Below are positions 46,270 to 54,563 of a DNA stretch of 64,000 bases, in pieces. The number at the start of each line of letters is the position of its first letter. The first letter of the stretch is position 1. This stretch comes from Celerinatantimonas diazotrophica. Its GTDB lineage: Bacteria; Pseudomonadota; Gammaproteobacteria; Enterobacterales; Celerinatantimonadaceae. A program made the translations under genes and the position numbers. Where the stretch lies: the NCBI RefSeq assembly GCF_004339545.1, contig NZ_SMGD01000011.1, positions 310,001 through 374,000 on the forward strand, written 5' to 3'. The notes under the pieces are model-generated. The model saw only the letters and a list, made by a program, of their open reading frames with translations, had not been told where the DNA came from and made no database searches.

Positions 46270-47289
46270 ATGCTAAAAGAAATGGTAAAAACACTTAAAA
46301 AGCAAAGTGTTCAAGAAGTACATGTACCGTATGAAGCTGCAAATAAGTTAAAAAATGCATTAAGTAACTTACGGTTTAGAGAGGGCAATGAGTGGCTTAA
46401 CGTAAGAGAGTGGCTTGGGAGCGTAGTCAAACACAGTCTTAATGATGAAGTGATCAACAGTATTCAAGGTTTTAAGTCAGATGATGACCAATGCGCCCTG
46501 ATTATCCGCGGTTTACCTGTTGATGGCAATTTATGTGCGACACCTTACAACGGTTATGTTCCACCATCAAAAGTTCCTTTAGCTAGTGCTATCCATATTG
46601 GCATATATCAATTATCCCAAATTGAACCTGTATCATACCAAAATGAAAATAAAGGGTTCTTATTTAGGTATGTGGTACCTGCACTCAATGCTCTAAATGA
46701 AAAGTCATCTCATGGCTCCACTTTTACCTTTGGTCATCATGTTGATAACCCAGATTTACCATTAGCATGTGAGCCCTTGACAAAACGAAGTGGCTGCCCT
46801 GAATTTTTATCACTGATGGCATTGCGTTCTGATCTCAAGGTTCGATCGAATTTTATTCTATTGGATAATTTGATTGCTCAACTGAGCCGCGGCGTAGTCA
46901 ACGAATTATGCCAACCTAACTTCCGTATTAACCGGCCTGATTCATTCGGTCAATCTCGTTCGAGCCGTCTTCCTATTTTAGTAATTGGCGAAGACGGTGT
47001 GATGCTATGTCGTTATGACAAGGAAAACACCACTCCTCTTACCGAGAGTGCCGCAGCAGCATTAGTTATGCTGGAAGCACAACTACAAAACGAGTCGTTA
47101 AAACAACACGTGGTATATCAGCCAGGTGATGTATTGATAATTAAAAATCAACGGCTTCTACATAGTCGCGAAGGTTTTAAATCTAGATCAGATGGCGCAG
47201 ACCGCTGGTTAGCTCGCATGTTTGGGATGAGTACGTTAGAGCGTATCGTTCCAGCCTTCCCAGAATTTCAACATATTGGAAAAGATTAA
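46270..47289 (+). CDS. Fe(II)/2-oxoglutarate oxygenase, clavaminate synthase/asparagine oxygenase-like
   Basis: 339 residues. The iron-binding HxD appears as FGHHVDNPDLP (His157, Asp159), and the distal part QRLLHSREGFKSRSDGADRW supplies the third His and the 2OG-binding Arg. The latter resembles the NHRxVHGR...DGTDRWL pattern of AsnO/VioC/clavaminate synthase-like enzymes, which hydroxylate free amino acids. So hydroxylation of an amino acid or related amine, coupled to 2OG decarboxylation, is likely. First gene of a three-gene operon divergent from the MocR regulator. A TauD-like role cannot be excluded given the TauE gene downstream. Confidence 0.78.
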   Translation: MLKEMVKTLKKQSVQEVHVPYEAANKLKNALSNLRFREGNEWLNVREWLGSVVKHSLNDEVINSIQGFKSDDDQCALIIRGLPVDGNLCATPYNGYVPPSKVPLASAIHIGIYQLSQIEPVSYQNENKGFLFRYVVPALNALNEKSSHGSTFTFGHHVDNPDLPLACEPLTKRSGCPEFLSLMALRSDLKVRSNFILLDNLIAQLSRGVVNELCQPNFRINRPDSFGQSRSSRLPILVIGEDGVMLCRYDKENTTPLTESAAAALVMLEAQLQNESLKQHVVYQPGDVLIIKNQRLLHSREGFKSRSDGADRWLARMFGMSTLERIVPAFPEFQHIGKD

Positions 47290-47299
47290 GGAAAATAAA

Positions 47300-48172
47300 A
47301 TGAAATCAAACAACGTCGCTTTTATTGGTTTAGGTGTAATGGGTTTTCCAATGGCGGGTCATCTTGCAAAAGCAGGGTACAAGACCAAAGTGTTTAATCG
47401 TACAGAAAGCAAAGCAAAACTATGGGCTCAAGAATTTTCCGGTGAATACCAGCCAACCCCTCGGTTAGCTGCGACAAACTGTGACATTGTGTTTTTATGC
47501 GTGGGGAATGATGACGATGTAAGAAGTGTTGTATATGGCGAGGACGGAGTACTCGCAAGCATGGTCCCAGGATCTGTTTTGGTTGACCACACGACAACAT
47601 CTGCAGAACTTGCAGAAGAATTAGCCAGAGTATGTATGGAAAAGAACATTTCGTTTATTGATGCTCCAGTATCAGGTGGTCAGGCTGGAGCTGAAAATGC
47701 AGCTCTCACAATTATGTGTGGTGGTGAACAAACTGTTTTTGATCGCGTAGAGCCCGTGATGAAAAGTTATGGTAAGCAATCGACTTTAATGGGAAAAAAT
47801 GGCCAGGGACAGCGCAGTAAGATGGTCAATCAAATCTGTATTGCAGGCGTATTGAAAGGGCTAAGCGAAGGCCTCCTTCTGGCAAAAAAAGCAGGTCTAA
47901 ATATAAACCAGTTAGTTGATGTGTTAAAGCATGGAGCTGCGGGTTCATGGCAAATGGAGAACAGAACCGTAACTATGTCGCAAGATAAGTTCGATTTTGG
48001 TTTTGCAATTGACTGGATGCACAAAGATCTCAGCATTTGCCTAAATGAAGCAAATAAAATGGGTGTTGAGCTTCCGTTAACAGAAAAAGTAGACAGTGAA
48101 TATCAGTCCCTACAGCAACAAGGTTTTGGTCGCATGGATACTTCTGTGCTTTTCAAAATCTACGATCGATAA
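47300..48172 (+). CDS. 3-hydroxyisobutyrate dehydrogenase-family oxidoreductase
   Basis: 290 residues from ATG 47300, preceded by AAGGAAAA; the longer frame from TTG 47276 overlaps the oxygenase gene and is rejected. Rossmann start NVAFIGLGVMGFPMAGHLAK, substrate loop DAPVSGGQAGAENAALTIM, and the catalytic-Lys region GQGQRSKMVNQ characterise the beta-hydroxyacid dehydrogenase family (3-HIBADH, tartronate semialdehyde reductase, sulfolactaldehyde reductase YihU). It follows the oxygenase by 10 bp, so it probably oxidises or reduces a hydroxy-compound made in the same pathway. Confidence 0.88.
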   Translation: MKSNNVAFIGLGVMGFPMAGHLAKAGYKTKVFNRTESKAKLWAQEFSGEYQPTPRLAATNCDIVFLCVGNDDDVRSVVYGEDGVLASMVPGSVLVDHTTTSAELAEELARVCMEKNISFIDAPVSGGQAGAENAALTIMCGGEQTVFDRVEPVMKSYGKQSTLMGKNGQGQRSKMVNQICIAGVLKGLSEGLLLAKKAGLNINQLVDVLKHGAAGSWQMENRTVTMSQDKFDFGFAIDWMHKDLSICLNEANKMGVELPLTEKVDSEYQSLQQQGFGRMDTSVLFKIYDR

Positions 48173-48192
48173 CTTCGACAGGAATTTTCAGT

Positions 48193-48975
48193 ATGGAACT
48201 CTTCGGTAACGACATTACACTTTTAATACTAATAGCATTAATGGTATCGGCCTTTGCGGCCGGTTTCATTGACTCAGTAGCAGGCGGTGGAGGATTAATC
48301 TTAGTTCCATCTTTTATCCTTGCTGGATTGCCACCTCAATTAGCTCTTGGACAAGAAAAAATTGTCAGCACATTAGGTACTATCGCAGCAATACGTAATT
48401 TTATACGAAATAAAAAAGTAATTTGGACTGCCGTGGCAACAGGTATCCCAGCAGGCCTCATCGGTGCGTACGCGGGTGCACAAGCTATTCTCTACTTTGA
48501 TCCCGATACTATCGGTAAAATCATTCTCTTTATGCTCCCATTCGGAATAATTTTATCGTTCATTCCGAAGAAGAATCGCAATGAAGATAACTCAGCTCCA
48601 ATTAATAAAACAGTCATTTTATTTGGCGTTCCAACTGCTGTATTTGTAATTGGTTTCTATGATGGATTCTTTGGTCCAGGTACCGGTAGCTTTCTAATTC
48701 TGGCGTTACACTACTTACTTAGGTTCGATTTAGTTTCAGCATCAGCGACTTCAAAGTTGTTTAACTTTTCCTCTAACATCGGCGCATTATTCGCCTTCAT
48801 GATTGCAGGTAACGTCTTATATATGCTGGCAATGCCTTTAGTAGCAATGAATTTACTTGGGAACCATGTTGGTAGCTCATCAGCAATGAAGTATGGCGCG
48901 AAACTGATTCAACGAACCATTTCAGTATCACTCAGTCTACTGATGATTTCGCTGGGTTATAAATTCCTGTTCTAA
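48193..48975 (+). CDS. TauE/SafE-family membrane exporter
   Basis: 260 residues, 7-8 hydrophobic helices in two halves. Family signatures: AAGFIDSVAGGGGLILVPSF near the N-terminus and YDGFFGPGTGSFLILAL in the second half. The family exports sulfite, sulfoacetate or other small organic anions. Third gene of the MocR-controlled operon (20 bp after the dehydrogenase), followed by a clear terminator. Suggests the pathway releases a small acid or sulfite. Confidence 0.88.
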   Translation: MELFGNDITLLILIALMVSAFAAGFIDSVAGGGGLILVPSFILAGLPPQLALGQEKIVSTLGTIAAIRNFIRNKKVIWTAVATGIPAGLIGAYAGAQAILYFDPDTIGKIILFMLPFGIILSFIPKKNRNEDNSAPINKTVILFGVPTAVFVIGFYDGFFGPGTGSFLILALHYLLRFDLVSASATSKLFNFSSNIGALFAFMIAGNVLYMLAMPLVAMNLLGNHVGSSSAMKYGAKLIQRTISVSLSLLMISLGYKFLF

Positions 48976-49000
48976 AAACTAGCCACAAAATTTATACGAT

Positions 49001-49036
49001 AGAACTCTCATTCAATGCGGATGAGAGTTCTAGTAT
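49001..49036 (+). terminator. Terminator of the MocR-controlled operon
   Basis: Perfect 11-bp stem AGAACTCTCAT (49001-49011) / ATGAGAGTTCT (49021-49031), 9-nt loop, 26 bp past the tauE-like stop. T-tract weak (AGTATT). Confidence 0.65.
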
Positions 49037-49144
49037 TAATCTACGATTATATGGTCAACTATATGAAAGGCTTGGTACAGACTGAACCTGATGTCGACTC
49101 ACTTCTTCCCTGAAGGAAACACTAATGCATCATGGGATTATGAG

Positions 49145-49176
49145 CGGATACTCGGATACTCGGATACTCGGATACT
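49145..49176. repeat. 8-bp tandem repeat, four copies
   Basis: CGGATACT repeated four times without error, in a non-coding stretch. Possibly slippage-prone; no function evident. Confidence 0.9.
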
Positions 49177-49375
49177 GTTAAAATAAACATCACTGTGTCT
49201 GTCTACTGCACGTATCTTGACTACGCTATCTAGACAATTGCATTTTCCAACTGCGACTATGGCTTTTCCCATACCTGATTTAATCCGTATTTTTCTAAAT
49301 TAAGTAGAAACTCTAACGAGCTTTTGTCCAGAAACAAGTTACAGCTTCATCCTAATCAGCCATATGTATATGAAA

Positions 49376-49407
49376 ATGCGGGCCGGTGCACCATCACCGG
49401 CCCGCAT
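49376..49407. terminator. Large palindrome after truncated 83-aa gene copy
   Basis: 13-bp perfect stem ATGCGGGCCGGTG (49376-49388) / CACCGGCCCGCAT (49395-49407) with CACCAT loop. A slightly decayed copy sits at the same place after the intact 83-codon gene at 52012-52043, so it is part of the repeated module; probably its terminator. Confidence 0.65.
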
Positions 49408-49416
49408 GATTTCTAA

Positions 49417-49600
49417 CTACTTGCGGGAAAACAGCCAGCGACTCATTTTGTCGATTTGATTGGCCGTTCTCGTTATATCCTTGCATGCCCGACCGGCCAA
49501 TCTGTTTTGGAATACCTCTACTTTGTTGGCAATGACTTTCATCTTCGGGCCGTGTTTGTTGTTGTGCAGCTATGACCCCAAAACATAGAAGGTAAGCATC
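49417..49600 (-). pseudogene. 5'-truncated copy of the 83-aa membrane protein gene
   Basis: The minus strand ends with KMKVIANKVEVFQNRLAGRA, CKDITRTANQIDKMSRW, LFSRK and stop at 49417-49419, matching the intact copy at 52.05 kb. The N-terminal membrane helix is absent: similarity stops near 49600 and unrelated DNA follows. Unlike the other copies it lacks the junction hairpin and repeat on its 5' side, so a block boundary was cut here. Confidence 0.8.
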
Positions 49601-49710
49601 ACATGTCAACAGCCGCCGCTCAGATGCAAACTCGGCAAGGACATTCTAATAAAGAAGTGAGGGAGAAAACTGCTTTATCACGAGCCTCTTACTATAGACT
49701 GAAGGAAAAA

Positions 49711-50103
49711 TTAACTTCTGCTCCCCAGATCGCTGTCTCCGGGTAACCCATTAATCATTCTTGTTAGCTCTTCACAACAGATAATTTTTCCAGATGACAG
49801 AGTAAAGCGGGCAAAAACTTCAAATTTGCTCTTTTCTCCCTGATTTTTTTCTACATTCACATAGTGATGAGTGAACACCGTATCATTTTCAGCCACGATA
49901 CTTTTAATAGAAATGCTCATCCGTTTTGTATGCGATTTGAGGGCCTCCATATGTCTGATAAACTCAAGATAGTCCAGTTGCTTACCATCCACACGCTGTT
50001 GATAGTCAGGAGCAAAAAATACTTCAATTTTACTCTCATCATGCAACGGATCCATGATAAGTACCTGTAGTGCCGCAATCACTGTCTGCTTCATATTTTG
50101 CAT
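49711..50103 (-). CDS. SnoaL/NTF2-like protein
   Basis: 130 residues with the cone-shaped NTF2-fold pattern: N-terminal helices, FFAPDYQQRVDGKQLDYLEF, then beta strands (SIKSIVAENDTVFTHHYVNV, FEVFARFTLSSGKIICCEEL). Members are small-molecule isomerases, hydratases or binding proteins; catalytic residues are not predictable here. Divergent from an AraC-type regulator gene (95 bp between starts), which may control it. Confidence 0.7.
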   Translation of the reverse strand: MQNMKQTVIAALQVLIMDPLHDESKIEVFFAPDYQQRVDGKQLDYLEFIRHMEALKSHTKRMSISIKSIVAENDTVFTHHYVNVEKNQGEKSKFEVFARFTLSSGKIICCEELTRMINGLPGDSDLGSRS

Positions 50104-50197
50104 GTTAATTCACCTTTCTGATCAATGACAGGAAGTTTACTTCAGTACTTGACCGGTATAATATCGGTATTAGGACAAGATATACGGCTAATCGGCC

Positions 50198-50947
50198 ATG
50201 CAGATAAAAACATCCCGAATTGAACATGATGTGACGCATTCAACGCAATGGCACAAGCATGAATCAGGGCAGTTATTTTGGTTCGATAAAGGACAGATGA
50301 TAATTGAAACGGAATTGATTCAATGGATTATCACTCCCGGAACGGTGGGATGGTTTCCGGCGAATCAGTACCACAGAGCCCGGAGTACAGGGACCGTCAG
50401 TGGAAAATGTATTTATCTTGAACAATCATCAGGTATCGATTTTCTGCGTTGTTCAGGGGTTTATGGGAGGGATATTTTTATCCTGGCGCTACTTGAACGC
50501 CTTTTTCTGAGCAGATCTGTTGATTACAGAAATTCACTTCTGAAAGTATTAACCTATGAGCTGCACCAACTGCCTGAATTACCACTTCAACTCAAACTTC
50601 CAGAAGATCGTCGGGCAAGAAACGTGGCGAATGAATTATTAAAAAACCCCGGATGCGCACTGGATCAGACACAGCTGGCTCATCAATGGGGAATAAGTGT
50701 AAGAAATCTTAGCCGTTTGTTTCATCAAGAAACCGGGCTAACCTTTAGTCGATGGCGTCAGCAGGCAAAAATACTTTCCTCACTTCAATGGATTTTTGCC
50801 GGATTACCTGTAAACGAAGTGGCCTATCTGAGCGGCTATAGCAATGTCAGCTCTTACATTGAGATATTCCGGGAACGTTTTGGTCAAACACCGGGGCAGT
50901 TTAAAGAAATCGACAAATCGACAGCACTTACCATTAATAGGTACTGA
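50198..50947 (+). CDS. AraC-family regulator with cupin domain
   Basis: 249 residues. N-terminal cupin (about 1-90: HDVTHSTQWHKHESGQLFWF, ITPGTVGWFPANQYHRARST), C-terminal double HTH (about 145-245: DQTQLAHQWGISVRNLSRLF and NEVAYLSGYSNVSSYIEIFR, ending FGQTPGQFK). Resembles small AraC repressors or activators that sit divergent to an exporter or enzyme; the divergent SnoaL-like gene is its likely target. Confidence 0.88.
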   Translation: MQIKTSRIEHDVTHSTQWHKHESGQLFWFDKGQMIIETELIQWIITPGTVGWFPANQYHRARSTGTVSGKCIYLEQSSGIDFLRCSGVYGRDIFILALLERLFLSRSVDYRNSLLKVLTYELHQLPELPLQLKLPEDRRARNVANELLKNPGCALDQTQLAHQWGISVRNLSRLFHQETGLTFSRWRQQAKILSSLQWIFAGLPVNEVAYLSGYSNVSSYIEIFRERFGQTPGQFKEIDKSTALTINRY

Positions 50948-51243
50948 TGTTTTAAATTAAAACCTGACAACGATTTATATGACTAACGTGATCTTTTACA
51001 TTATTGCCTTCGAACCTCGTCATACAGCCTAAAGGATCTTTATCAGCCTGTGCACTAGCGATCACCTTCAAACAAGTTTTCTGGCACAGAGTCAGTGCGG
51101 ATAGGAAATATAGTGATAGGCTATCTCGATGAATCTTGTTCTCTATTTATAATCTATTTGAGGAATAACTGAACTACTATAACAATAGTTATATAAATAT
51201 TTAATAGCCTCCGATTTATTTATATCTGAGGCTAAATTTAAAA
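50948..51243. other. Intergenic region
   Basis: About 300 bp A+T-rich spacer between two convergent genes. No terminator or repeat strong enough to annotate. Confidence 0.4.
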
Positions 51244-51741
51244 TTAATAATTTACTTTCTGACTTCGTCTTTCTAATATGATGACATCACGCCATTTGCC
51301 ATGCATTTCACCCACTTTTTCGCGATGCCCGACTTTCCTGAATCCTTGATTATGGTGTAATCGGAGACTTGCTAAGTTTTCAGGAAATATGCCTGATAGC
51401 AACGTCCAGTAGCCTGCTTTTTCTGACTCGTTGATTACTGTGGACAAGAGTTGTTTACCTACCCCGAGTTGATGGTGTTGAGGGCTGACATAGATACTTA
51501 TTTCAGCAACCCCCCGATAAGCATGGCGGCTGGAATATGGGGACAACGCAACCCAACCGATGACTTGATCATCTATACAGGCGACATAACGACAAATATC
51601 TATATGGTTCTTATCCCATTCACTCCACTCCGGTGCAAAAGTCTGAAATGTGGCATTACCACTATCGATACCAGCTTGGTAAATCGTTTTGACAGCATTC
51701 CAATCCTTCTCCTGCATCGGTATTACATTTATTCCTGACAT
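51244..51741 (-). CDS. GNAT acetyltransferase, phosphinothricin-acetyltransferase-like
   Basis: 165 residues. The GNAT acetyl-CoA loop appears as YVSPQHHQLGVGKQLLSTVI. The flanks GVAEISIYV, FPENLASLRLHHNQGFRKVG and HGKWRDVIILER are characteristic of the PAT/YncA group, which N-acetylates phosphinothricin, methionine sulfone or related amino-acid analogues. Monocistronic island cargo; a detoxification function is likely, the substrate is not certain. Confidence 0.88.
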   Translation of the reverse strand: MSGINVIPMQEKDWNAVKTIYQAGIDSGNATFQTFAPEWSEWDKNHIDICRYVACIDDQVIGWVALSPYSSRHAYRGVAEISIYVSPQHHQLGVGKQLLSTVINESEKAGYWTLLSGIFPENLASLRLHHNQGFRKVGHREKVGEMHGKWRDVIILERRSQKVNY

Positions 51742-52052
51742 TCGACTATCTTATAGAAATTAATTTTTACTTAATAAAAAGGCGAGTCTGAAAATATCAT
51801 TATATGGTATGAATCACCACCGATTTACTAGACTATGAGTTTTTGAATTTGGACTGCCACCGCTCTCCTAGACAAATTTGGCCTATTCTTTTTGCATAAG
51901 AGTAAAGCTCAACAGTGTCAGGTCTTGCTTTTTGCCTATCTGAGTTAATCTATCTTTTGTTAATTTAGCAAGGTCACTAACTCAATTTTACCATAGATCG
52001 ATCAGATATATATGCGGGCCGGTGCACCATCACCGGCTCGTATGCTCTCTAA
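51742..52052. other. Intergenic region ending in a palindrome
   Basis: 310 bp. First 270 bp hold the acetyltransferase promoter and nothing else recognised; the right end carries the palindrome at 52012-52043. Confidence 0.45.
52012..52043 (-). terminator. Palindrome after the intact 83-aa gene
   Basis: Left arm ATGCGGGCCGGTG, loop CACCAT, right arm CACCGGCTCGTAT: same as 49376-49407 with two mismatches in the right arm. Lies 10 bp past the stop codon of the 83-codon gene. Confidence 0.6.
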
Positions 52053-52304
52053 CTACTTGCGTTGGCCAAACGGCCAACGTCTCATTTTGTCGATTTGATT
52101 GGCCGATCTCGTCATGTCCTTGTAAGCACGCTCGGCCAACCTGTTTTGGAATACCTCCATTTTGTCGACAATGGCTTTCATCTGCAGGCCATATCCGGTG
52201 TTGTGCAGCCACTGCCCTAAAAAATAGAAGGCCAGCATCACAATGAACATCACTGCGAAGAAACCCAATATCTCCGCAAAGTTTTTAGGAAAGTAAAAAT
52301 CCAT
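52053..52304 (-). CDS. Small single-helix membrane protein of the repeated junction module
   Basis: 83 residues. One hydrophobic helix (about 11-33: AEILGFFAVMFIVMLAFYFL) followed by a charged, helical cytoplasmic tail (about 40-75, KAIVDKMEVFQNRLAERAYK) with coiled-coil character, ending RRWPFGQRK. I do not recognise a named family. It is the only intact one of four copies in the window; the others (44.2, 49.4 and 55.0 kb) are decayed or cut. It always lies next to the guaA-end-like junction, pointing away from it, so it is either the guaA-side terminal gene of the inserted elements or the native neighbour of guaA. Confidence 0.75.
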   Translation of the reverse strand: MDFYFPKNFAEILGFFAVMFIVMLAFYFLGQWLHNTGYGLQMKAIVDKMEVFQNRLAERAYKDMTRSANQIDKMRRWPFGQRK

Positions 52305-52308
52305 AAAA

Positions 52309-52337
52309 AATGCCAGTCAGTAATACTGACTGGCATT
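52309..52337 (-). terminator. Junction hairpin, copy B
   Basis: 12-bp stem AATGCCAGTCAG (52309-52320) / CTGACTGGCATT (52326-52337), TAATA loop, A-tract on the left. Same stem as the guaA terminator at 55071-55099. Confidence 0.75.
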
Positions 52338-52368
52338 TCATCGATTTTACAAAGGCATGATTAGCTAC

Positions 52369-52392
52369 TGATAGCTAGCCCTACTCTCTCTC
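52369..52392. repeat. guaA-3'-end-like repeat (copy B)
   Basis: TGATAGCTAGCCCTACTCTCTCTC, 21 of 24 bases equal to 55131-55154 across the guaA stop codon, one difference from copy C. Confidence 0.7.
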
Positions 52393-52492
52393 GAATATCA
52401 ATAAGAAGAAAATAAACATATATAACAGCTAGTTAGAAATGTGCTCATCATCTATATCTTGTTGCTAAAATCCATAACACACTTTTGCCCCT
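52393..52492. repeat. Junction right arm (copy B)
   Basis: About 100 bp almost identical to 44456-44553; the two copies diverge completely after TTTTGCCCCT. Confidence 0.75.
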
Positions 52493-52803
52493 AAAAGAGT
52501 TAGCCTCGTGATATTTGGCTAACTCTAACCTCCAAAGACTGACTAAATTTTAGTAATGCTACAAAGTGACTACTACATACTACAGATTGCTAGTAATCGC
52601 AGTGGTGGATGGGTATCGCCAAGGGCATCAACCTAAAGAGATTGTGAGTCACGATAGAGTCAACAATGAAATATATATATATGAACAGTATTATTGCTCT
52701 GAGCGATGGGATCGAGGATTTTTTGCTTTTATGTGCACACTTTGTTTTCCATGGTATGAATAAAACCTAGTAAATCAGAATGTTATGGAATTGCCTTGGG
52801 AAG

Positions 52804-52927
52804 ATATTGTGCACGCACACTTTATTTCGAGATGTATTTCAGTAGCATCATGTATCTATCTGATATAATAAAGATTATAGAAATTTAGGATGAAAGTGTG
52901 CAGGCAGTTTTTGAGCGCGCACAATAT
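52804..52927. repeat. Inverted repeat enclosing about 70 bp
   Basis: ATATTGTGCACGC (52804-52816) pairs with GCGCGCACAATAT (52915-52927) with one mismatch, and the adjacent GCACACTTT (52815-52823) pairs with AAAGTGTGC (52893-52901). It may be a small non-autonomous insertion or an imperfect attC-like structure just before the first cassette. Confidence 0.5.
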
Positions 52928-52956
52928 AAAAATGTTAGCAATTCGGAGAACTCAGT

Positions 52957-53751
52957 TTGGAAATTAGAAAAGACTTGGAATCCGTAGCTCCTTACATATC
53001 TAGGCTAATATCAGTCGGGGAAGAGTTTAGGGCCTTCGATAAAGATTGGAGTCATTTAAAAAACCAAGAAGATTTTCGGTTCGTTTCGAGGGTCCCGTAC
53101 GAGAAGCGTCATAAAGTTGAAGCGGTATATGCCGATGGCAGAGATATGGCTATTTACATGTATGATGCACTGCTATCTATAAATAGCGATTTCAGCAGAT
53201 ATCCAACACTAACAGCTATTGTTGAAGCATTTAAAAACACTTGGGTGTATGGAAGTTACGACCCTGAGGTTCCAAATGTGGCCAGTGATGTTTGTGTGGA
53301 GCATGATGTTGATCTTTGGTCTGTAAAACAGATGGTGGCATTATTCAAAAAGCAAGAGCAGTTATTGGCAGCAGTACGCGTCACGCTGCAAATGCTCCAG
53401 AATAGCGACCTCTATAAAATGGAAAATGGTATTCCGGTTATGAAGCAAGAAGCAAATATTCAAGTAAGCGGTAATTCTGGATCTAGCATAAATATAAATT
53501 CTTCTGGTGCCACTGCAAGCGTAACAGTAAATTACAATGAGCCAACAATTTTCGCAGACATGATTTCTGCAATTAAGTCTAATGATCTTGACAATGAAAC
53601 TGAGAAAGTACTCATAGATAATGTGCAAGCTTTGGCTGCTAGCCACCAAAGTGGCGGTTTTAAAGAAGCTTACAAGGACTTCATGCAAAATGTTTCTGCG
53701 CATATCACTGTATTTTCCCCTTTTATTTCCGGCTTGGCTGCGCTTCTGTAG
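52957..53751 (+). CDS. Integron cassette protein, unknown function
   Basis: 264 residues from a TTG start preceded by CGGAGAA. Soluble, mostly helical; no family recognised. A low-complexity Ser/Asn/Gly patch (about 171-185, SGNSGSSININSSGAT) separates a helical N-terminal part from a C-terminal part rich in acidic helices, ending with a hydrophobic stretch (HITVFSPFISGLAALL). The stop codon touches the start of an attC site, the standard layout of an integron gene cassette. The Asn/Ser patch plus hydrophobic tail resembles some pore-forming or immunity-type proteins, but this is not evidence of function. Confidence 0.75.
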   Translation: MEIRKDLESVAPYISRLISVGEEFRAFDKDWSHLKNQEDFRFVSRVPYEKRHKVEAVYADGRDMAIYMYDALLSINSDFSRYPTLTAIVEAFKNTWVYGSYDPEVPNVASDVCVEHDVDLWSVKQMVALFKKQEQLLAAVRVTLQMLQNSDLYKMENGIPVMKQEANIQVSGNSGSSININSSGATASVTVNYNEPTIFADMISAIKSNDLDNETEKVLIDNVQALAASHQSGGFKEAYKDFMQNVSAHITVFSPFISGLAALL

Positions 53752-53752
53752 T

Positions 53753-53828
53753 GCTAACAAGGCCATCAAATTTGCTCCCTACGGTCGCCGGACGCTCGCA
53801 AGCTCGCGCCGTTTATGGCGGCGTTATG
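53753..53828. repeat. Integron attC site 1
   Basis: 76 bp from GCTAACAAGGCC to GGCGTTATG. R''/R' are CTAAC and GTTATG. L'' GCCATCAAA (53762-53770) pairs with L' TTTATGGC (53812-53819), leaving one unpaired C, the extrahelical base expected of attC. Size is within the attC range (about 55-140 bp). Confidence 0.8.
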
Positions 53829-53858
53829 TGAGGAGAGCTATAAACATGGGAGTGATAA

Positions 53859-54563
53859 TTGAACAACTTTAGAAATTCACCATTATGGCTGATTGGTTTC
53901 TTTATTCTTTTTGCGGAAGCTACCGCTGGTATTGCTGCCGTAAAAATTAGTGGTTGGCCTCAAGCAGCATTGGTTATATTTGTCATTTCTTATGCAACAG
54001 TCGTTACAGCTACATTCTTCGCCTTTTTATGGTTTAAACCGGAAAACTTTTATGGTCCTAATGAATATGGAAAAGAAACTACTCCAGAAATGTTCATTCA
54101 AGCCCTTAAGGGACAAGGGTTGCCTGATGATACTATTCAGGCGGTAGCTGAGTCTGAAAAATATGGTGATAAGCAGTTTTATAAATTACTTGATAACGTA
54201 ATACCAAACAATGAAAAACAAATTTTAATATTGCTTAAAAGGCAATCTAAAAAAATTCCTATTTCTTCTATAATTAGTTACCGTTTTGCTACCCGGGACA
54301 ATGGATTGAGTATTGGTTCTATGGGAGGACAGGACTTAATGAAAAAGTTAAATGGAACTGAGTTGTTATCTGATAACAACAGTTATATTGAATTATCGGA
54401 TAAAGGAAACTCTTTTGCTGATTGGCTTATTAATGAAAATAAAGATGCAAAATCTTTTGACTCAGTTTTAGGTAGTTGGGGAAATATAGAAGATATAGAT
54501 GAGATTATTGATTCGTTAAGAACAGACCGCGACAAAAATCACATAACAAAACGTTCCAATTGA
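53859..54563 (+). CDS. Integron cassette membrane protein, unknown function
   Basis: 234 residues from TTG 53859, the best start consistent with the membrane topology; the ATG at 53846 is out of frame and stops after seven codons. Two hydrophobic helices (about 8-30 and 34-58) are followed by a soluble domain of about 170 residues (EMFIQALKGQGLPDDTIQAV, LSDKGNSFADWLINENKDAK) with no family recognised. The frame ends inside the next attC site, as is common for cassettes. Confidence 0.7.
   Translation: MNNFRNSPLWLIGFFILFAEATAGIAAVKISGWPQAALVIFVISYATVVTATFFAFLWFKPENFYGPNEYGKETTPEMFIQALKGQGLPDDTIQAVAESEKYGDKQFYKLLDNVIPNNEKQILILLKRQSKKIPISSIISYRFATRDNGLSIGSMGGQDLMKKLNGTELLSDNNSYIELSDKGNSFADWLINENKDAKSFDSVLGSWGNIEDIDEIIDSLRTDRDKNHITKRSN

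Larger units (their letters stand above)
48976..49710. other. Intergenic region with terminator, short tandem repeat and relic gene
   Basis: Holds the TauE-operon terminator, an 8-bp tandem repeat (49145-49176), a large palindrome (49376-49407) and a 5'-truncated copy of the 83-codon membrane-protein gene (49417-49600), all annotated separately. Nothing else is recognisable. Confidence 0.7.
52305..52956. other. Junction copy B and cassette-upstream region
   Basis: 650 bp. Contains the junction hairpin, guaA-end-like repeat and right arm (to about 52492), then DNA without a supportable gene; a GTG-started frame 52566-52763 has no clear ribosome site or family. An inverted repeat spans 52804-52927 and a possible integron core site GTTAGCA lies at 52934-52940. 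Confidence 0.6.

Noticed and set aside
47276-47299. TTG-started extension of the dehydrogenase gene
   Set aside because: ATG 47300 has a proper ribosome site and gives the normal MKSNNVAFIGLG start; the extension overlaps the oxygenase gene.
49145-49176. 8-bp tandem repeat as a CRISPR or iteron array
   Set aside because: Four contiguous copies without spacers, no rep or cas gene; simple slippage repeat.
52566-52763. Possible 65-codon gene
   Set aside because: GTG start without ribosome site, no recognisable domain, aromatic-rich odd composition; left unannotated.
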